Origin: Bog-473 sp963809715
GTDB lineage: Bacteria > Actinomycetota > Acidimicrobiia > Acidimicrobiales > RAAP-2
Direction of reading: 5' to 3'
Assembly (NCBI GenBank): GCA_963809715.1
Contig: CAWEKO010000002.1
Span: 186,001-250,000 of the forward strand
DNA length: 64,000 nt
Shown: one piece after another, positions 17,402 through 26,451 of the stretch
Position numbering within the stretch: position 1 is the first letter of the stretch
Layout of the letters: each line of letters starts with the position of its first letter
Made by a program: the position numbers and the translations under genes
Notes under the pieces: generated by a model
Databases searched by the model: none
The model's input: the letters and a program-made list of their open reading frames with translations, nothing else
What the model was told of the DNA's origin: nothing

Positions 17402-18165
17402 GGAAGCTCCTCAGAGAGGCTCGGTCGAGGCGTCGAACCTGTTCGAGGCGACGTCGGCCGATCGGCCGTCCTGCCCAAGCAAAGCGACTCTCCCAAGGGA
17501 TGAGGACCCCATCATACCGCGGGACTTGATCAACGGTTCCACCAGAGCGTCCCGCAATACTGTCGCCGCGCCAACAGATCATCGCTTCTGTGACTGCGAG
17601 CCATACGGTGAATCAGAGAGCCCTTCCACCGACTGCGCGGGTTGACGACTCGTGTGACGTCGAAGACAGACCCGCTGCGTCGCTGCTCCAATTGCGAGTG
17701 GCCTTCAAGAGTGCGCGTTGCGTCGCTGCAGGTGTCACCGAGTTCGGTCACGACGTCGCTCGCGACAGATACTCGAGGCGCGTGACCCGCCAGGGGACCT
17801 CCGAAGGTGCTACGGTCTAGGCAGTTCAACTCGAACGAACGCGCCCCTGCTCGACGGGGGAGGATTGGGGGGTTCCGTGGAACCCCGGCTTGCAAGTGCG
17901 GACGGTGTTCCGCAGGAAGCAGACACCCGCCGAAGCGCCAGATCCGTCGGATCGACAGGTGCCGGCACCGGAGCGAACTTCCAACCCTGACCGGATCCTC
18001 GAGCGATCACTCGCTCGGGAACGCTGCGACACGACCCTTCGGAGCGATCGAGTCACAGCCACCACGTTGCATTGCGCGCCATCCCGAGGCGATCGAGAGT
18101 GCACAGACGTCACCCACTATCGAGTGCGCACACCTACGTTGCTCAACACGAACTGAGGAGAACAC
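17402..18165. other. 764-base divergent intergenic region
   Basis: No frame here resembles a known protein and none has a good ribosome binding site until AGGAG before the hydrolase gene at 18166. The region separates the leftward glycan operon from a rightward alpha/beta hydrolase gene and should hold both promoters. Open frames present are Arg/Ser rich and mutually overlapping. Confidence 0.5.
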
Positions 18166-18885
18166 ATGGAAACGCCAAAGCCCAACATCGTCCTTGTCCA
18201 CGGAGCATGGGCCGATGGATCGTGTTGGAGTGCGGTCATCGAGGGACTCCAGGCCAAAGGCTATAACGTCACTGCGCCGCAGTTTCCGGAGAGCTCGTTG
18301 GCCGATGACGTGGCCCGGCTCCGCCAGGTGCTCAATCGCCAGGGCGGTCCGACTGTCGTTGTGGGCCACTCCTACGGTGGGCAGATCATGACCTCGCTCA
18401 GCACTGACGCACCCAATGTCGTGGGACTGGTGTACATCGCAGCCTTCGGCCTCGACGAGGGTGAGACGATCGGGGGACTCCTGGCGGAAGGGCCTCCGAC
18501 CCCCGCCCTGGCCCATCTCGACATTGACGAACAGGGCTTCGCCTGGTTGCCCGAGAACGACTACGTGGAGTACTTCGCCGCAGATGTCGCTCCGGCCAAG
18601 GCGAAGGTCATGTTCGCCGTCCAACAGGCCTTGTCGGCGTCGACGCTCGGAGACGTCATGGGTGTCCCGGCCTGGAAGTCGCTGCCGTCGTGGTACATGG
18701 TCGCAGTCAACGATCAGGCCATCCCGCCCGAGGCGGAGCGGCTTTTCGCCAAGCGGATGGGGGCGACGACCGTCGAAGTCCCGAGCAGTCACGTGGCGAT
18801 GGTCTCGCACCCAGAAGACGTGATCTGGCTGACCGAGACGGCCGTCGAGGCCTGTGCCGCCAGCGCAGGGCTGGCCAAGGTCTAG
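18166..18885 (+). CDS. Alpha/beta hydrolase (EstC-like esterase)
   Basis: A 239-residue small alpha/beta hydrolase with the compact layout of salicylate-esterase/EstC-like enzymes: NIVLVHGAWADGSCW oxyanion region, nucleophile Ser69 in VVVGHSYGG, an acid in MVAVNDQAIPPEAE and the catalytic His in PSSHVAMVSHPE. These hydrolyse esters or act as perhydrolases; the natural substrate is unknown. ATG start preceded by GAGGAGAACAC. It is monocistronic, closed by a strong hairpin at 18929-18961. Confidence 0.9.
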   Translation: METPKPNIVLVHGAWADGSCWSAVIEGLQAKGYNVTAPQFPESSLADDVARLRQVLNRQGGPTVVVGHSYGGQIMTSLSTDAPNVVGLVYIAAFGLDEGETIGGLLAEGPPTPALAHLDIDEQGFAWLPENDYVEYFAADVAPAKAKVMFAVQQALSASTLGDVMGVPAWKSLPSWYMVAVNDQAIPPEAERLFAKRMGATTVEVPSSHVAMVSHPEDVIWLTETAVEACAASAGLAKV

Positions 18886-18928
18886 AGATTCGCGCGGGAG
18901 CCACCGCCTCTGGCGGGTATATCGGTCG

Positions 18929-18961
18929 TTGCCCCCATCGGGCGGATCTCGATGGGGGCAA
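18929..18961 (+). terminator. Strong hairpin after alpha/beta hydrolase gene
   Basis: A perfect 12-base-pair stem (TTGCCCCCATCG and CGATGGGGGCAA) with a 9-base loop lies 43 bases after the hydrolase stop. It is followed by only two T residues, so it is an actinobacterial hairpin-only type of terminator. Confidence 0.7.
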
Positions 18962-19025
18962 TTCGGCCTTTGGGCAGGTCCGGCCAGGACTGCTTCATCT
19001 GAATCCTGCGGGGTAGTCATAGAAC

Positions 19026-20537
19026 GTGGCATCTGGGCAATCGACCGAACTCGAGCGAGAACTCAAGTTCGAAGCCCCTCTCAATACGGCGTTGCCCGAC
19101 CTCAGGGACCTCGTAGGGCGTACCGAGCGCCTCCCACAGCGCCTGTTTTCAACCGTCTATTTCGACACCGAGGGAATGCGGTTGTGGAAGCGCGGCCTGA
19201 CGCTTCGTCATCGAGTCGAGAGGGGAGAGGCGACGGGGAGTTGGACGCTGAAGCTCCCCTCGGACAGCCGAGGGTCAGCTCTCGAGCGGACCGAGATGTC
19301 CTGGTCGGGCAGCCGCGACACCATTCCCAGCAGTGTCGTGGACATCGCCCGAGGCATCATCAGGCGTGAGGCTCTCCGCGAAATCGTTGCCCTCGAGACG
19401 GTCCGCCAGCGTCTGACGCTCCGCGATCACCGCGATCGAGCGCTGGGGGAGATCGACGACGATGTCGTGCGCATCCTCGACGGACCTCGACGGGGCGACC
19501 GATTTCGACAAGTCGAATTCGAACTGGCCGCCGATGAGGGCGACGTCGTGGACCAGGTCGTCGATCGCTTTTCGGCGGCGCGCCTGTCTGTTGGGGCTGA
19601 GCCGAAGGTGGCCGTCTCTCTCGGCCTGAGCAGAGCGACACCAGGGGCTGGCGTCGAGCTCGGCCAGAGTTCAACACTCGAAGACGTCTTCAGGGTCGCC
19701 GTCTTCGATGGCCTCGAACAACTTCTCGATCACGACTGGCGGGTGCGCCGGGCCGCTCCTGACGTGACACCCGAGGATGTCCATAAGGCCAGGGTCGCCG
19801 CACGACGACTCCGCTCCAATCTGAGGACATTGGGGTCCGTGCTCGATCCTGTCTGGACCCGTCACGTCCTGGACGACCTCAAATGGATCGGCTCCGCTCT
19901 GGGGGATATCCGCGATGCCGACGTGCTGACTGGCCTTTTGGCTACAGCTCCACAGGATCTCCAGGCACGCCTCTCTCGCGACAGGGCGGCAGCAGTCGAG
20001 CGGCTCATGCCGAAATTGATCAGTCAGCGCTATCTCAACCTGTTGGACCGGCTTCACGCTGCAACAGGCAACCCGCCGCTCCTATCGGCCGGCGAGGGCG
20101 ATGCAGCCAGCGGTGGTGGAGGCGAGCTGAGGGACCTGGTCGGCGCCGAATGGCGCGCGCTCGGTCGCCGGGTACGGAAATCAGGTTCGCAGCCCACGGA
20201 TCGGCAATTGCACAGGATCCGTATCGGAGCGAAACGCCTGCGCTACGCCGCCGAGTTGGCGGAGCCGGTCATCGGTGAGTCTGGGCATCGAATTGCGAAA
20301 GCGGCGGAAGAGGTCCAGACCGTGCTTGGCCAGCATCACGATGCGGTGGCTGCCGAGGAGTGGCTTCGAGCCCAGGTCCTCAGTGGTTCGCAGGAATCGA
20401 TCCGCGACGTCTCGCTCTCCTCGGCCTACGCCGCGGGGTTTCTCGCCGCCGGTGAGCAGCAGACCCAGCGCAAGCTCCGCAAGAGCTGGTTGCGATCGTG
20501 GAAGGCGCTGCGCCGCCAAGCCAAGACGGTTCGTTGA
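19026..20537 (+). CDS. CYTH and CHAD domain-containing protein
   Basis: A 503-residue protein. Residues about 8-205 are a CYTH (triphosphate tunnel) domain: the diagnostic ExExK motif is seen as ERELK, then STVYFDTEGMRLWKRGLTLR with alternating basic residues and GSWTLKLP. Residues about 225-500 are a CHAD domain of two four-helix bundles with the conserved His-Arg clusters VHKARVAARRLRSNLRTL and LHRIRIGAKRLRYAAEL. CHAD domains bind polyphosphate; CYTH domains hydrolyse triphosphate or polyphosphate. The protein is thus probably a polyphosphate-linked enzyme or granule protein. GTG start; the preceding Shine-Dalgarno is weak. Confidence 0.93.
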   Translation: MASGQSTELERELKFEAPLNTALPDLRDLVGRTERLPQRLFSTVYFDTEGMRLWKRGLTLRHRVERGEATGSWTLKLPSDSRGSALERTEMSWSGSRDTIPSSVVDIARGIIRREALREIVALETVRQRLTLRDHRDRALGEIDDDVVRILDGPRRGDRFRQVEFELAADEGDVVDQVVDRFSAARLSVGAEPKVAVSLGLSRATPGAGVELGQSSTLEDVFRVAVFDGLEQLLDHDWRVRRAAPDVTPEDVHKARVAARRLRSNLRTLGSVLDPVWTRHVLDDLKWIGSALGDIRDADVLTGLLATAPQDLQARLSRDRAAAVERLMPKLISQRYLNLLDRLHAATGNPPLLSAGEGDAASGGGGELRDLVGAEWRALGRRVRKSGSQPTDRQLHRIRIGAKRLRYAAELAEPVIGESGHRIAKAAEEVQTVLGQHHDAVAAEEWLRAQVLSGSQESIRDVSLSSAYAAGFLAAGEQQTQRKLRKSWLRSWKALRRQAKTVR

Positions 20538-20562
20538 CCGAATTTTCGACGACACGGGCCGA

Positions 20563-20579
20563 AGGGGCCGGGGGCCCCT
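20563..20579. terminator. Hairpin between convergent genes
   Basis: A 7-base-pair GC stem, AGGGGCC and GGCCCCT, with a GGG loop lies 26 bases after the CYTH-CHAD stop. It sits between convergent genes and could serve both strands. There is no T-tract. Confidence 0.45.
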
Positions 20580-20631
20580 GAGCCACCGGATGCCTGGCGA
20601 ATAGGCGATGCGACAACCCCGGCGGCCCGCG

Positions 20632-21309
20632 TTACTTCAGAATGTTCACTGCTCGGGCAATGACGAGTCCCAGGACCGCCAGACAGGCCGTGGCCTGTAC
20701 GGCCATTGCCAGCTTGGCCCATCGGGCGAGCGGCATGACATCGGTAGGGCTGAAGGCAATGGCATTGGTGAAGGCCAAGTACAGGTAGTCGAAGAATGCG
20801 GGTCGCCATCCCGGTTTGGCCACCTGGGGGTTGAGGTGTTCCGGAAATGCAAAATCCGGGAACTCGGGGTTCGCACGTGCCCGGGACTCCGGCCCTCCAC
20901 CATCGAGTTCCCAGTAGAAGAACGCGAATGTGATGATGTTGTACAGCAACACCACAGAACCGATCCGTAACAGCTGCCCCGGTGAGTTCGTCTCTGGTCC
21001 TCCCCGAATGAGATCGATGATCAATCTCGTGGTCACCGCCGTTGCTCCGAGAACCAGGATGCCGACCACACCGAGCGAGAGGCCTCGTACGACTGCTGAT
21101 CGTCGATCGATGAGCCCGGGGTCGGCCACGATGAGCGCGACCAGGAGCAGTGCCTCGACGACCGGGATGACCCAGCGCGGGGCCAGGCTGAACGAGTTGG
21201 GGAGCAGGAAGGGCAACACCATGGCGATGACCAAGGTCAGGGCCATCGGCCATCGCTTTTCCCCTGCAGGGGCAACCGGCTCGCCGTTCATGGGCTCACC
21301 GTAGGTCAC
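20632..21309 (-). CDS. Integral membrane protein (DUF1345-like)
   Basis: A 225-residue protein with about six hydrophobic segments (ALTLVIAMVLPFLLP, VIPVVEALLLVALIV, LSLGVVGILVLGATAV, LLRIGSVVLLYNIITFAFFYW, and a C-terminal pair ending AVLGLVIARAVNIL). The segment FFDYLYLAFTNAIAFSPTDVMPL resembles the pore-loop-like region of DUF1345 and of two-TM potassium channels, but the K+ selectivity TxGYG is absent. Such proteins are annotated only as hypothetical in actinobacteria. The start may be at 21309 (GTG) or at ATG 21291. It is transcribed toward the CYTH-CHAD gene. Confidence 0.65.
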   Translation of the reverse strand: MTYGEPMNGEPVAPAGEKRWPMALTLVIAMVLPFLLPNSFSLAPRWVIPVVEALLLVALIVADPGLIDRRSAVVRGLSLGVVGILVLGATAVTTRLIIDLIRGGPETNSPGQLLRIGSVVLLYNIITFAFFYWELDGGGPESRARANPEFPDFAFPEHLNPQVAKPGWRPAFFDYLYLAFTNAIAFSPTDVMPLARWAKLAMAVQATACLAVLGLVIARAVNILK

Positions 21310-21437
21310 CGGGCCTCCGCCGCTCGGACCCGTTCTGATCGATCAGGCGGCCGACAACACAATCCACGCCCGTCGAAGGTCGGTGCACGTCGTCGGAAGC
21401 GTGGATGCTGCGAGAGTCGATGGTGTCGACGCTGCCA

Positions 21438-22091
21438 TCAGATGACGATCAGATAGATGCTCTTGCCGATCAGCCAGAATCCCAGCACCAATGAGACAAT
21501 GATGATGACCTGGTCGGTATGCGTATCGATCCACGTCCGGATGTTGCCCAGAAACTCTTGGGCGCGCTCCGGCCGGAATCCGGCAAAGAGCTCCATCGCG
21601 ATGTAGACGGCCGTGGCGACCAAACAGAACAGGAACAGAGCGATGTAGCTCTCCCACGAGGAGAGCTTCGCCCCGACGATCGTGGCGACTCCGGCCGCCA
21701 CCAGACCCCAGGGTTGGGTGAGTGGAGCCAGACCGATGGCGTACCAGGGCGACATGTTGTCGAGGCCGGTTTGCCACTTCGGCTGCTTTTTCGGCGGCCT
21801 GGGCTTGCCCATGCGGCGCCGCTGTCGCACGGCGATCAGGACCAGCACGACACCGATGGCGATCTTGACGGCCAGGGCGGCCAGCGAGGGCGCCGTGTTT
21901 GGCTTCGGCGGCTTGTTGCCCGTGACCAATACGGTGACGGCGACCACGATGGCCAGCGAAAGGAGCCATCCGAAAATGAAGGCGGCACCTTTCCTGGTCC
22001 CGCCCTTCGCCAAAAGGATCAGGATGAACGCAGTGAGCGGAATGGGCTCGAGGGTGATCGCCAGTCCGATGATGATCAGATCGATGATCAT
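21438..22091 (-). CDS. GAP/Sap-family membrane protein
   Basis: A 217-residue protein with about six membrane segments, opening IIDLIIIGLAITLEPIPLTA, the LysE-like first helix of the GAP (Sap, sulfolipid-1-addressing) family. A basic cytoplasmic loop RQRRRMGKPRPPKKQPKWQ follows the third helix and the segment LAPLTQPWGLVAAGVATI is the mirrored repeat. In mycobacteria Sap helps export a glycolipid precursor, so lipid or small-molecule export is a fair guess. I chose ATG 22091 because the protein then starts at the first membrane helix; 45 further residues upstream are open but look non-coding. Confidence 0.7.
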   Translation of the reverse strand: MIIDLIIIGLAITLEPIPLTAFILILLAKGGTRKGAAFIFGWLLSLAIVVAVTVLVTGNKPPKPNTAPSLAALAVKIAIGVVLVLIAVRQRRRMGKPRPPKKQPKWQTGLDNMSPWYAIGLAPLTQPWGLVAAGVATIVGAKLSSWESYIALFLFCLVATAVYIAMELFAGFRPERAQEFLGNIRTWIDTHTDQVIIIVSLVLGFWLIGKSIYLIVI

Positions 22092-22435
22092 GAGGGTCGG
22101 AAGTCTTTCATCTCGTCCGGATGAACGTGCGGGTGGGGACTGGGATGGGTGAACGGTAGGCACTTCCACCGGCCGGACGTGGCGGGCTTCTTTCGGCGAC
22201 CGCGTCGCGAGGGTGTGCGTCTCCATGTACGGTGCCGCACGGAGGAAGGATCTCGCGTAGGCGAGAATCTTGGCCTTCTCGGTCTCGATTTCGGCATGAG
22301 GTGTCGGCGAGCATCGGGGATAAGCCTCCTGTAGGGTTTTTACGCGTGTCGACCACGTGATGGAACCAAAGTGGGGCCTTGGCGGGCATCACCCCACTCC
22401 GGGTGACCTGACGTCCGGGAAGTGTCGATCAGAGC
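22092..22435. other. Intergenic region with a SHOCT-like scrap
   Basis: No complete gene is visible. On the minus strand, 22299 to 22251 reads IETEKAKILAYAR, which resembles the final helix of a SHOCT domain and matches the style of the intact SHOCT protein at 23272. It has no start or upstream domain, so it is at most a remnant. The right end leads into the aquaporin remnant. Confidence 0.35.
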
Positions 22436-22727
22436 AGCCCGATCTCTTCGGCCCGCTCGGCCACGACGCCGCCCTGGCCATGGGCTCCACCGTTGCGCTC
22501 CTCGGTCTCTTCGCCAGTCCGATCAGTGGTGGTGCCTCCATGGCTCCGGGGCCCGGTCCCTGGGCCCGGACATCGTGAGCCTCAACTTCACGGGATGGTG
22601 CGTCTACGTCATCGGACCGGTCGTCGGAGCTTCGATCGCAGTGCTTATCATTGGACTGGTGCGAGGCCTGCCGGACAAGGAGGAGCGAAGGGCGGCCGAG
22701 GGCGATGCCCTGCCGCTCGCGCGATGA
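22436..22727 (+). pseudogene. Aquaporin (MIP family) C-terminal remnant, frameshifted
   Basis: One frame reads MGSTVALLGLFASPISGGASM, the helix before the second NPA box of aquaporins, and the next frame continues GARSLGPDIVSLNFTGWCVYVIG and VVGASIAVLIIGLVRGLP, the last helix. The frame changes within the NPARSLGP signature: the DNA reads ATGGCTCCGGGGCCCGGTCC, where a simple ATG-Asn-Pro-Ala-Arg codon run would be expected. The N-terminal four helices are missing altogether. So it is a dead fragment of a glycerol or water channel gene. Confidence 0.72.
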
Positions 22728-22824
22728 TGACGGAGCGAGGCACCCGTCGATCTCGTGAATTCTGTCAAGCAACCAACTCAGTGCACGTGACCGTGTCGCA
22801 AACCATCGAAATGAGGAGAGGAAT

Positions 22825-23247
22825 ATGACCGTTGGGCCAGTTGAATACATCGTGGTGGGGTTCCCCGGGAACAAGTTCACCGGTGAGATCGCCCCGGAGC
22901 TGATTGCGCTCGTCGAGTCTGGGACGGTGCGGGTACTCGACCTCATCTTCATCGGCAAGGACGACGACGGAGATGTGCTCGCCTTCGAGATCGACGAGCT
23001 GGATGGAAGCGAAGCTTTCGACAACCTCGCCGGTGAGTTCGGCGGCCTCATCAGTCCGGAGGACATCGAATTCGTCGCCTCGAAACTCGAGCCCGGGAAC
23101 TCGGCCGCGCTGCTGCTGTGGGAGGACCTCTGGGCGGCTCCCTTCGCCCAGGCAGTGAGGAATTCAGGTGGCGTGCTCCTCGAGGGTGCCCGCATCCCCC
23201 ACGAACTGATCGAACCCGCAATCACCGCGCTGCCACAGGCAGTCTGA
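22825..23247 (+). CDS. DUF6325 family protein
   Basis: A 140-residue acidic protein beginning GPVEYIVVGFPGNKFTGEIAPEL, with VLDLIFIGKDDDGDV and ALLLWEDLWAAPFAQAVRNSGG. This is the DUF6325/DUF1269-like pattern found throughout actinobacteria next to SHOCT proteins and stress genes. No activity is established. It has a fold-like repeat of beta-alpha units ending in ARIPHELIEPAITAL. ATG start with GAGGAGAGGAAT upstream. The SHOCT gene follows after 24 bases, so the two form a unit. Confidence 0.85.
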   Translation: MTVGPVEYIVVGFPGNKFTGEIAPELIALVESGTVRVLDLIFIGKDDDGDVLAFEIDELDGSEAFDNLAGEFGGLISPEDIEFVASKLEPGNSAALLLWEDLWAAPFAQAVRNSGGVLLEGARIPHELIEPAITALPQAV

Positions 23248-23271
23248 GCCAGAGACAGAGGAGTCCACAAC

Positions 23272-23547
23272 ATGATGATGAGACGACGACCGATTGCCAG
23301 AGCGGCCGTACGCACCACGGCCGTGGTCGGTACCGCCGCCGTGGTCGGGGGCCACATGGCCAACAAGCAGGCCCAAGCCCAGGCCGCCCAGGACCCTGGT
23401 CCCGCACCAGCGCCGGCACCGGCGCCCGCGCCCGCGGCAGCCGCCCCCGACCCCGTCGCGCAGCTGACCCAGCTCGCGGCCCTGAAGGATTCGGGAGCCC
23501 TCACCGAAGCTGAGTTCGAGGCGGAGAAGGCGAAGCTCCTCGCGTAG
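23272..23547 (+). CDS. SHOCT domain-containing small protein
   Basis: A 91-residue protein. The N-terminus is basic with a short hydrophobic stretch (AAVRTTAVVGTAAVVGGHMA), then an Ala/Pro linker (PAPAPAPAPAPA), and a C-terminal SHOCT helix pair LTQLAALKDSGALTEAEFEAEKAKLLA. SHOCT modules are short oligomerisation or membrane-linked elements. The gene follows DUF6325 directly and has GAGGAG before it. Three consecutive ATG codons make the exact start ambiguous by two residues. Confidence 0.87.
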   Translation: MMMRRRPIARAAVRTTAVVGTAAVVGGHMANKQAQAQAAQDPGPAPAPAPAPAPAAAAPDPVAQLTQLAALKDSGALTEAEFEAEKAKLLA

Positions 23548-23574
23548 GAGATCGAGCGACGGTCGGTCGTCGAT

Positions 23575-26451
23575 CTAAGCCCCGTCGACCCCACCCAAGA
23601 CGGCGAGGAGTTCGTCCCCCCAGCGCTCCAAGCGGATGGGCCCGATGCCCCTGCAGCGGGCCAGTTCGGCGAGCGTCCCGGGCCGTATGGCGGCAATGCC
23701 CGCCAGTTCGCTGTCGTTCAGCACGACATAGGCCGGGAGGGACTCGCGCTTGGCCACACCCGATCGCCACTCGCGCAGTGCACCCTCGTAGGGCTCAGCG
23801 GAGCTCGCAGCCTCGGCATCGCCCGGCGCCGCCAGCACCACCGTGGCTCCGCGCACCCGCACCTCTGTCCCGAAAGCGATCGTCAGTCGTGCCGCACCTA
23901 CCTGGAGGACGGCCGCCGCCTCGGACAGGTCGATCACTGTTCCGCCATGACCTCCGTAGTCGAGCGCCAGCCCGACTTCCGCCGCCACCTGCGGCATCGA
24001 CCGGGCCGGTCGCCTCGAGCTCCGCGCTTCGCGCTCGGGTCTGCGAGCCCCGCCGGCCACGCCGATGGGTTGGCGAGGTCGGCTGCCGTCGAGCTCGGCC
24101 ACGAAGGGCGACGGCGCCTCGGCATCGGCCAGCACCACCACCTGACGGATGGCTCGGGTCAATGCGACATGGAAGACCCGTCGTTCACCCTCTTCGTCGT
24201 CGCTCAAACGGTGGGGGAGCAGCCCCTGCGAGGCGCCGTAGATGATGACGTGTTCCCATTCCCGACCCTTGATCCTGTGGATCGTCGAGAGCAGGACACC
24301 CGGCCCGCTGGAAGGTGGCCGCGCCAACAGGTCGCGCAGCCACGCCTCGAAGGAGGCGGCGTCGGGATGGAGGGCCGCCACGGACTCGAGAGCGACCAGG
24401 TCGTCGGTGTGGGTCGATCGATCGGCCTCCCGGCGCGACGAGTCCAAGACGTCCATCGTCTCGCCCAGGCCGACCTGCACCCGAATGGCCCGTACGACGG
24501 CTGCGGTCGAGCTCGAGGTGGTCGCGGCCACGGCGTCGAGGGCATCGGCGTACGCCGTCAACTTGGGTCCGTCCCGCCCGGAAAGGCGCTTGGCCAGGCG
24601 TCCGATGTCCGTGACCGACGTGGTTCCGCGTTCGGTGGCCATGGCCACGACGTTGGGGGCGATCCCCCGGGAAGGTCGTCGGATCGTCTGCTGGACGTCG
24701 TCTCGGCCCAACGCTCCCGGATTCAGACCCATACGGAGATAGGCGAGGGCGGTCCTGACGCCCGTTCGTTCCAGCGCCTTCCGATCCAGCGGAGCGTTGC
24801 AGGGGATTCCTGCTTCGACCAGCGCGACCTGGATCGGGAGCAACGACGAGTTCACCCGGGTCAGCACCGCGATCTCCTGCGGTGGCACTCCGCCCTTCAA
24901 CCAGCTCGAGATCGCGCTCAGGGCGGTCTTCGGGAGCTCCTCGCTGCGTGCCCCCACCACGGCGACGGGACCACGGCCCGCAAGAGGTGGGACGAAGTCC
25001 GGGAGGTCATCGCTGCGATCGGGTGGCGAGCCGGTCGTCTTGGCGATCCGTTCCACGTTGTAGGACAGGACGGACGTCGCCGCCCCTACAACGGCTGGCG
25101 GACACCGGTAGTTGATTTCGAGCGCGTAATTGTGGGCACCGGGGAAGTAGTTCCCAAAGTTGATCAGGTACTCGGGTGTTGCCCCGGTGTAGCCGTAGAT
25201 GACCTGGTCGTCGTCGCCGACGCCGAAGCAGCTGTAGGCCGGGGCGCAGAGCAACCGGATCAGCAGCATGTGGGCGGCGTTGAGATCCTGGAACTCGTCG
25301 ACCAGGAGATGTCGGCAGCGGCCCTGAGCGACGCTGCGGGCGTCGGGGTCTCGGAGAAGGATCTCGATGGACCGGTAGATCTGCTCGTCGAAGTCGACGG
25401 CGCCCGCCTCGGCGAGCGCTTCCCGGTAGGTCTCGAAGCCGTCGGCCAAGCCCTGGGCGTCCGGAATGAGCTCTTCGACTCTGCTCGGTGAGGTCAGCCC
25501 AAGACGGACGGCCGACAGCGCGTCGATGTACGGGAGGACGGTGTCGGTGTTGGCCTGGCGACGGACGGGGAAGACCTGCTGGACGAGGTCGCGGACCGAG
25601 GGCTCCTCGAGGACGCGCAGTCGCCCCTGGCCACCAGAGGTGTCGCAGATCCACTGGCCCAGGCTGTTGAGCGTTCGGATATGGGGACGACGTGGTGTCG
25701 CCTGGCTGCCCGATCGCTCGATCAGCTCGTCGGCCGCGCGCCGGTTGTAGGCCAGCGCCGTCACCGTGGTGGGCTCCACCCCGCGTCCTGCGATCAGGTG
25801 GCGGAGGCGCTCCGTCAGGACCCTGGTCTTGCCCGAACCCGCCGGGGCGATCACCCGGGCACCCCCCGTCGAATGGCTGACGGCGGCCAACTGGTCCGGG
25901 GCCAGATCGGCGTCCGGCGGGAGGTGGCCCACCGTCGAGAGCGACCCCGCCTCACTGTTCCAGCGGTGCACGACTCCGACCCCGCTCGAGAGAGGGGACG
26001 GCGCAAACGGCCCTCCGTCGACGTAGAGGGCAGTCCCGTCGGCCAACTCGATGTCGGCCGCACCGGTTTCCTGCACGCCCTGGTCGGCGAATCTTCTGGC
26101 CGCCTTGCGACCGTGCCACCAAATCGACTCTCCGCTCCGGGCGTCGTACGAGTTCGCCCAGACCAGGAAGTGGAGGCGTTCGCGGGAGAACTCGAAGTGC
26201 GGATCGAGGTCGTGGACCGGCCGCAGGCAGGTTTCCCGAACCTGCAATTCGGCGGAGTCGACCCCCATTTCCACCACGACTGGCTCGCGTGCGAACCATG
26301 CTCGTTGCAGCCTCGCCACGGCGGCGTTCGGGTCGGCGAGTGTCTCCGGGCGGATCGAGAGTCTGGGGGCCTGGATCCACGGCTCGGGAGGACTCATCCC
26401 GGGCGACACGACAACGCCACGGCCGAGTTCCGGCGGCCCGGGCATTGCCAT
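23575..26451 (-). CDS. UvrD/PcrA-like superfamily 1 DNA helicase with HRDC domain
   Basis: A 958-residue ATP-dependent helicase. Motif I is APAGSGKT (202-209), motif II DEFQDLN (385-391), motif III GDDDQVIYGYTGA, motif IV EINYRCP (445-451), motif V STIHRIKGREWEHVII and motif VI HVALTRA; the order is complete, so the motor is intact. The C-terminal 70 residues (YVVLNDSELAGIAAIRPGTLAELARCRGIGP) form an HRDC domain. Residues 1-185 precede the motor and hold a WANSYDARSGESIWWHGRK segment that I do not recognise. The layout resembles actinobacterial UvrD2-type repair helicases. Start at ATG 26451 or 26445; no clear Shine-Dalgarno. It runs convergently into the SHOCT gene. Confidence 0.92.
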   Translation of the reverse strand: MAMPGPPELGRGVVVSPGMSPPEPWIQAPRLSIRPETLADPNAAVARLQRAWFAREPVVVEMGVDSAELQVRETCLRPVHDLDPHFEFSRERLHFLVWANSYDARSGESIWWHGRKAARRFADQGVQETGAADIELADGTALYVDGGPFAPSPLSSGVGVVHRWNSEAGSLSTVGHLPPDADLAPDQLAAVSHSTGGARVIAPAGSGKTRVLTERLRHLIAGRGVEPTTVTALAYNRRAADELIERSGSQATPRRPHIRTLNSLGQWICDTSGGQGRLRVLEEPSVRDLVQQVFPVRRQANTDTVLPYIDALSAVRLGLTSPSRVEELIPDAQGLADGFETYREALAEAGAVDFDEQIYRSIEILLRDPDARSVAQGRCRHLLVDEFQDLNAAHMLLIRLLCAPAYSCFGVGDDDQVIYGYTGATPEYLINFGNYFPGAHNYALEINYRCPPAVVGAATSVLSYNVERIAKTTGSPPDRSDDLPDFVPPLAGRGPVAVVGARSEELPKTALSAISSWLKGGVPPQEIAVLTRVNSSLLPIQVALVEAGIPCNAPLDRKALERTGVRTALAYLRMGLNPGALGRDDVQQTIRRPSRGIAPNVVAMATERGTTSVTDIGRLAKRLSGRDGPKLTAYADALDAVAATTSSSTAAVVRAIRVQVGLGETMDVLDSSRREADRSTHTDDLVALESVAALHPDAASFEAWLRDLLARPPSSGPGVLLSTIHRIKGREWEHVIIYGASQGLLPHRLSDDEEGERRVFHVALTRAIRQVVVLADAEAPSPFVAELDGSRPRQPIGVAGGARRPEREARSSRRPARSMPQVAAEVGLALDYGGHGGTVIDLSEAAAVLQVGAARLTIAFGTEVRVRGATVVLAAPGDAEAASSAEPYEGALREWRSGVAKRESLPAYVVLNDSELAGIAAIRPGTLAELARCRGIGPIRLERWGDELLAVLGGVDGA

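Noticed and set aside
22389..23696. 435-codon minus-strand open frame
   Set aside because: It runs opposite to the intact DUF6325 and SHOCT genes, is low-complexity (Ser/Ala/Pro), and matches no family. It is a shadow of GC-rich coding sequence.
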